From NCBI RefSeq assembly GCF_000621605.1, contig NZ_JHXX01000010.1:82651-146650 (forward strand): DNA of 64,000 bases, read 5' to 3'. Under the pieces are notes generated by a model. That model made no database searches, was not told the origin of the DNA, and saw only the letters and a list, made by a program, of their open reading frames with translations. Numbering within the stretch: position 1 is the stretch's first letter; each line of letters starts with the position of its first letter. Below are positions 60,490 to 64,000 of the stretch, one piece after another. Both the position numbers and the translations under genes were made by a program. The DNA comes from Butyrivibrio sp. MC2021. Its GTDB lineage: Bacteria; Bacillota; Clostridia; Lachnospirales; Lachnospiraceae.

Positions 60490-61075
60490 AATTAACTCTT
60501 ATCTTTCCCTTCTTAAGCTTTAGTGTCTCCAGTGTAGAAGCATACTTGTCGGCCATGCATACAACCCAGGCCTCTCTGCAACGAGGGGGCTTAACAGTCA
60601 GCGGCCACATGTGCTTGCGAATTATCTCTTTTTCCCTCTCTGAAAGAGAAAAATCTCTGGTGGCATTCTTCAGGGCAATTCCCGGATGATAGAATCCGTG
60701 GAGCTTGGGATGGATGTTTCCCGGAGCCTCCCCATCATGCCAATCATAGAGGAAATAGTCATGAAGCAGGGCTCCCCTGACCATCTGTCTCTCTTTTGCA
60801 TTAACCCCAAGCTTTCTGTTGAGCTTGATTGCGCACAAAGCCACATGGATACTGTGCTCGTAAACAGTCACATTTCCATGCTGAATAAAGGTCTTAAGTC
60901 TGTTATATTTCTCAGAAGCCAGGATATCTGAAGCATGCTTTTTAAGCAGCTCCTTGTAGTCCTCGTCTGCTTCCATCTGATCAAGGATCTCCGGATCAAA
61001 GGCGTCCTCATCATATCCTCTGACATCGAAAACGCGCCTCAGGATCTCCTTTTCCTCTTCATTAAATCTATGCAT
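60482..61075 (-). CDS. HD-domain phosphohydrolase
   Basis: 197 residues. HD motif in the order VYEHSIHVALCAIKL (first His), GALLHDYFLYDW (HD pair) and a later FYHPGIALKN; the C-terminal part (SEREKEIIRKHMWPLTVKPP, WVVCMADKYASTLETLKLKK) completes the metal site. Members hydrolyse nucleotides or phosphoesters. Target unknown. It is first in the pair with the decarboxylase gene. Confidence 0.85.
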   Translation of the reverse strand: MHRFNEEEKEILRRVFDVRGYDEDAFDPEILDQMEADEDYKELLKKHASDILASEKYNRLKTFIQHGNVTVYEHSIHVALCAIKLNRKLGVNAKERQMVRGALLHDYFLYDWHDGEAPGNIHPKLHGFYHPGIALKNATRDFSLSEREKEIIRKHMWPLTVKPPRCREAWVVCMADKYASTLETLKLKKGKIRVNYA

Positions 61076-61157
61076 AAAAACTCCGAATAAAATTCATTTT
61101 CTTTTTTGGACTGTTAACATAATACCATACAATCGCTAATAAACTATAAAAATCTTA

Positions 61158-63065
61158 TTATTTTTTTATCAGTCTTTCGTACTCATCAACTAATGAAGTA
61201 AAGTATTCCAGCGCATGATCATAGGTCTTTGCGGACAGAGGATCGATGCCCGCTCCGCTGAGAAGATCCACCGGTGTAGCAGAATTTCCCTTTTTCAAAA
61301 ATTCAATGTACTCATCTACAGCGCCCTCTTCTCCGGCTGTAATTCTCTCAGCGATGGAAGCCGCATAGGCCACATCCGCAGAGTACTGATACACATAGTA
61401 AACATAGTAAAGATGCGGTATTGAAGCCCACTGATATCTGTTCTCCTCGAAGTTTACAATGCTGTCTCCTCTGTACTCCTGGACCAGCTCAGCCCACTTG
61501 TCACTGAGTCCCTCTGCATCCAGCGCCTCTCCTGACTCCACGATCTTGTACATATAGTCCTCAAACTCCGAATACATCATCTGGGTAAAAAATGTATTGG
61601 CATACATGGTGATAGCACATTCCAGATAGAAAAGCTTCTCTTCATCGGTTTCAGCCTTATTCATCATGTAGTTATAGTACAAAAGCTCATTGGTTGTTGA
61701 CGCAACCTCCTGCGTGAAAATCGTAGGATTCTGATAACCGGGAATCTGATTTTCAGATGAATACAGATCGTACACAGCATGTCCCATCTCATGGGCTATG
61801 GTACTTACGTCATCCGGATATCCCTCATAGTTAAACAGTACCCATGGCAGATAGTCAGAAGAAAGTCTGCTCTCATAGGCCCCGGAGGTCTTATTATCTG
61901 TGGGATATACATCCACATGTCCGCTGGTAATGATCTCCTTGAAGTGATCTATATAATCATCACCCAGAACAGACAAAGCATCTATTACTTCATCCACAGC
62001 ATCATCATAATCTGTCCGTCCTCTGTAATAATAGGACACCGGCTCCGTCATATTATAGGCATACTGCTCCTTAATACCGAGGCCCTCGGCGTGAAGATCA
62101 AGGTATCTCTGATACTCAGGAATCCCCTTATGGGCAGCCTCCACCAGCATATCAAATACGCCGGTATCCAGGTCATAATCTGCAAAAGCGTCATCAAGAG
62201 TTGTTTCTTCATTATTAAGAACCGCTGCGGCATAGGCCTGAGAACAGTTTTCCTCCAGAAGTGCCGCAAAGGTATTGGCAAAATTCTTATATCTGGTCAG
62301 ATATACCTGATTGGCTTCTTTCTTAAACTCATCCTTATAAACAGCGCTTCCCAATATCTTGTAATATTCTTCATCCGTAAGTTCCACAGTCTTTCCGTTA
62401 GGCAGCTTTATCGTTGGATAGGGCAGCTCCACATCATTCAATATGTCAAAGATCTGCTCCGCATATCCATAGCCCATGGAAAGAGTTGAAGCCACCAGCT
62501 TCTCATCCTCAGAAAGTGGTTCGTAATCAGGATCCACATAACTCCTTAACCAGTACTCAAGACCTTGAAAAACAGGATCTGAGAATATCTCCTGTCTCTC
62601 CTCAAGAGATAACTCAAAAATCTCTGTATCAGCAAAAGCACATTTCTGCTTTTCTATTCTGTCCATATTATCAAGCTTTGCCAGCATATTCTTGAAAACA
62701 CCGTCTGTGGCATCAAGACCGTTTCCAAGCTTTGCATACATCCAGAGCTTTTTCTGAATGGCTGTAAGCTCTGTAAAATAGGCAAAGTCCAGATACTCCT
62801 TAATCGTCTGTGCATTGTTCAGATTTCCTTTGAACCTCTCGTAGCCGGACAGCATATCCATAGCCTTGTCATAATCCGTCTGCCAATCCTGCTGGGAAGC
62901 ATACACAGATTCCAGATCCCATTTAACCGGATATTTGCCGCTCTCCTCAGTTTGTTTCTTGTTTTCCAGATTATATTTATTTATGAAGTCTTCCTTACCG
63001 CAGGCCACCAGAAGTGACATGGTAAGCACAATCGCTGTTACTCTCCTTATTATCTTCCAATTCAT
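61158..63065 (-). CDS. M3 family oligoendopeptidase F-type lipoprotein
   Basis: 635 residues, the size of PepF. Lipoprotein signal TMSLLVACGKED. An N-terminal helical part (about 45-200) precedes the M3 catalytic domain with the zinc site STIAHEMGHAVYDLY (HEMGH near residue 425) and the third-ligand helix IFTQEVASTTNELLYYNYM, about 28 residues later. It cleaves short peptides. PepF is usually cytoplasmic; the lipid anchor places this one outside, where it could process peptides for uptake. It stands alone before the tRNA cluster. Confidence 0.93.
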   Translation of the reverse strand: MNWKIIRRVTAIVLTMSLLVACGKEDFINKYNLENKKQTEESGKYPVKWDLESVYASQQDWQTDYDKAMDMLSGYERFKGNLNNAQTIKEYLDFAYFTELTAIQKKLWMYAKLGNGLDATDGVFKNMLAKLDNMDRIEKQKCAFADTEIFELSLEERQEIFSDPVFQGLEYWLRSYVDPDYEPLSEDEKLVASTLSMGYGYAEQIFDILNDVELPYPTIKLPNGKTVELTDEEYYKILGSAVYKDEFKKEANQVYLTRYKNFANTFAALLEENCSQAYAAAVLNNEETTLDDAFADYDLDTGVFDMLVEAAHKGIPEYQRYLDLHAEGLGIKEQYAYNMTEPVSYYYRGRTDYDDAVDEVIDALSVLGDDYIDHFKEIITSGHVDVYPTDNKTSGAYESRLSSDYLPWVLFNYEGYPDDVSTIAHEMGHAVYDLYSSENQIPGYQNPTIFTQEVASTTNELLYYNYMMNKAETDEEKLFYLECAITMYANTFFTQMMYSEFEDYMYKIVESGEALDAEGLSDKWAELVQEYRGDSIVNFEENRYQWASIPHLYYVYYVYQYSADVAYAASIAERITAGEEGAVDEYIEFLKKGNSATPVDLLSGAGIDPLSAKTYDHALEYFTSLVDEYERLIKK

Positions 63066-63101
63066 ATTAAGATCCTCACTCAGTGATACATAAATTAATA
63101 C

Positions 63102-63128
63102 AAAAAAAGCCCGAACTAAAAGTCGGGT
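63102..63128 (-). terminator. Terminator of the rRNA-tRNA operon
   Basis: CCCGAACTAAAAGTCGGG (63110-63127) as a hairpin with TTTTTTTG following on the minus strand, about 22 bases past tRNA-Phe. Confidence 0.85.
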
Positions 63129-63150
63129 TTAAGAATTAATAAAAAAAAGA

Positions 63151-63223
<73 letters not shown>

Positions 63224-63229
63224 ATGTAG

Positions 63230-63303
63230 TAGCGGGGACAGGATTTGAACCTATGACCTTCGGGTTATGAGCCCGACGAGCTTCCAGACTGCTCCACCCC
63301 GCG
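63230..63303 (-). tRNA. tRNA-fMet (CAT), initiator
   Basis: 74 nt; begins CGCGGGGTGGAGCAG as initiator tRNAs do, anticodon stem GGGCTCATAACCC with the three G-C pairs. The 3' end reads CCCCGCT-A, so position 1-72 is C-U, unpaired as required for initiators though not the common C-A. Confidence 0.95.
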
Positions 63304-63364
63304 TCATTATAAATCCGTACCTCGTACGGTTGTATTGGTTTATTGCTTGATTGCAATAAAAAAA

Positions 63365-63446
63365 TGGATGGCGGTGGATTCGAACCACCGAAGCAATTTG
63401 CAGCAGATTTACAGTCTGTCCCCTTTGGCCACTCGGGAAGCCATCC
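63365..63446 (-). tRNA. tRNA-Tyr (GTA)
   Basis: 82 nt class II tRNA with a long variable arm; anticodon in CAGACTGTAAATCTG; acceptor GGATGGC/GCCATCC, discriminator A. Confidence 0.95.
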
Positions 63447-63450
63447 ATAG

Positions 63451-63523
63451 AGCCGATGAGCGGACTCGAACCGTTAACCTGCTGATTACAAATCAGCTGC
63501 TCTGCCAATTGAGCCACATCGGC
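63451..63523 (-). tRNA. tRNA-Thr (TGT)
   Basis: 73 nt; acceptor GCCGATG/CATCGGC, anticodon loop in CTGATTTGTAATCAG, T-loop GGTTCGAGTCC. It lies four bases from tRNA-Tyr. Confidence 0.95.
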
Positions 63524-63552
63524 TTACACACGAATTGTGTTTTGTGGAAAAA

Positions 63553-63625
63553 TGGGGCCTACAGGGCTCGAACCTGTGACCCTCTGCTTGTAAGGCAGAT
63601 GCTCTCCCAGCTGAGCTAAGACCCC
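63553..63625 (-). tRNA. tRNA-Val (TAC)
   Basis: 73 nt; acceptor GGGGTCT/AGGCCCC with one G-U pair, anticodon in CTGCCTTACAAGCAG, T-loop GGTTCGAGCCC. Confidence 0.95.
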
Positions 63626-63662
63626 GTCCAAACAAAAAAGCCAAAAACAATATGAAGTTGAG

Positions 63663-63736
63663 CGACCCGAAGGGGGTTCGAACCCCTGACCTCCGCCGTG
63701 ACAGGGCGGCGCTCTAACCAGCTGAGCCACCGGGCC
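63663..63736 (-). tRNA. tRNA-Asp (GTC)
   Basis: 74 nt; acceptor GGCCCGG/TCGGGTC, anticodon in CGCCCTGTCACGGCG, discriminator G as expected for Asp. First tRNA after the 23S rRNA, 78 bases away. Confidence 0.95.
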
Positions 63737-63814
63737 ATATTAGGTTTTGTACCTTCAAAACCGAACACTGAATATCTTAATCCATTTCCCTTGTTCCTAT
63801 ACCAACTATCGTTG

Positions 63815-64000
63815 GATAAGCCCTCGACCTATTAGTACACATCAGCTGAACACGTTACCGTGCTTACACCTTGTGCCTATCTAACCTCATACTCTCTAAG
63901 GGGTCTTACTGCTTGCGCATGGGATATCTCATCTTGAGGGGGGCTTCACGCTTAGATGCCTTCAGCGTTTATCCCTTCCGGACGTGGCTACCCAGCCTTA
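63815..64000 (-). rRNA. 23S ribosomal RNA, 3' end (cut by window edge)
   Basis: On the minus strand the sequence ends CTGATGTGTACTAATAGGTCGAGGGCTTA, the highly conserved 3' end of bacterial 23S rRNA (compare GGTACTAATGAACCGTGAGGCTTAA of E. coli). The 3' boundary is approximate. Most of the gene lies outside the window. No 5S rRNA is found between it and the tRNAs or before the terminator. Confidence 0.93.

Noticed and set aside
63251..63730. Open frames beginning MAQLAEQL, MAVDSNHRSN and MAQLVRAPPC
   Set aside because: Well-known false translations of tRNA genes; six tRNAs cover this stretch.

Overview
The window reads as chromosomal DNA of a low-to-mid GC anaerobic Firmicute, most likely a rumen or gut Lachnospiraceae of the Butyrivibrio/Pseudobutyrivibrio type. 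This is an inference from gene content: lipoprotein and secreted glycoside hydrolases (GH9-like, GH43, GH16 plus ricin-type lectin), a PyrDB/PyrK pyrimidine pathway, split transketolase, an AraR/araD pentose cluster, an Alu-less SRP RNA and a tRNA-Asp/Val/Thr/Tyr/fMet/Phe string after 23S rRNA. Almost all genes lie on the minus strand, pointing away from the rRNA operon at the right edge. I saw no prophage, integrase, insertion sequence or CRISPR array.

Layout. 1-6.5 kb: an M23-type peptidoglycan hydrolase cut by the left edge, asnS behind a trigger-factor-like PPIase lipoprotein, an isoprenoid gene (ispE) with a DUF1934-type gene, and two plus-strand genes. 6.5-9.6 kb: pyrC-pyrK-pyrD. 9.7-14.2 kb: plsC, then an alpha/beta hydrolase, a membrane-anchored Mur ligase and ddl (cell wall precursors). 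14.5-21.5 kb: a GH9-like lipoprotein with altered catalytic motif, an aconitase, an orphan sugar-binding lipoprotein, tadA, an Rrf2 regulator and the SRP RNA. 21.6-30.5 kb: a five-gene signalling/transport operon (CdaR/PucR-type regulator, two hybrid histidine kinases, a sodium:alanine-type symporter, a response regulator). 31-41.6 kb: an orphan MsmK-type ABC ATPase, YesL, GNAT, lysophospholipase-like hydrolase, metG, map, a 5'-nucleotidase-family enzyme, a methyltransferase and a GH43 lipoprotein. 41.9-49.5 kb: a secreted GH16 endoglucanase, then araR-kinase-araD-tktN-tktC-rpe, a route from L-ribulose into the pentose phosphate pathway. 49.6-50.3 kb: a long non-coding block of repeats and hairpins. 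50.3-56.8 kb: an accessory-looking region with a flavodoxin, a decayed GGDEF/PAS gene, an XRE regulator, lipoproteins, a WapI-like immunity candidate, a lipase and an unrecognised gene pair. 56.9-63.1 kb: guanylate-kinase-like protein, pyk, an Orn/Lys/Arg decarboxylase-family enzyme, an HD protein and an M3 peptidase lipoprotein. 63.1-64 kb: six tRNAs and the 3' end of 23S rRNA.

Most notable: (1) the second histidine kinase (23936-27358) carries an entire DegV (fatty-acid-binding) domain between its receiver and HPt domains and sits in an operon with a second kinase, a transporter and a response regulator; (2) a non-coding element at 49607-50129 has 64-bp terminal inverted repeats, a folded 93-nt core and three hairpins each exactly 39 nt long; (3) a 215-260 bp rod-like palindrome at about 30.95-31.17 kb is a candidate structured RNA (6S-like or mobile); (4) a dispersed palindrome family shows compensatory base changes between copies.

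All domain names come from reading the translations and recalling families; no searches were run. Starts were chosen from visible ribosome binding sites and often differ from the longest open frame.
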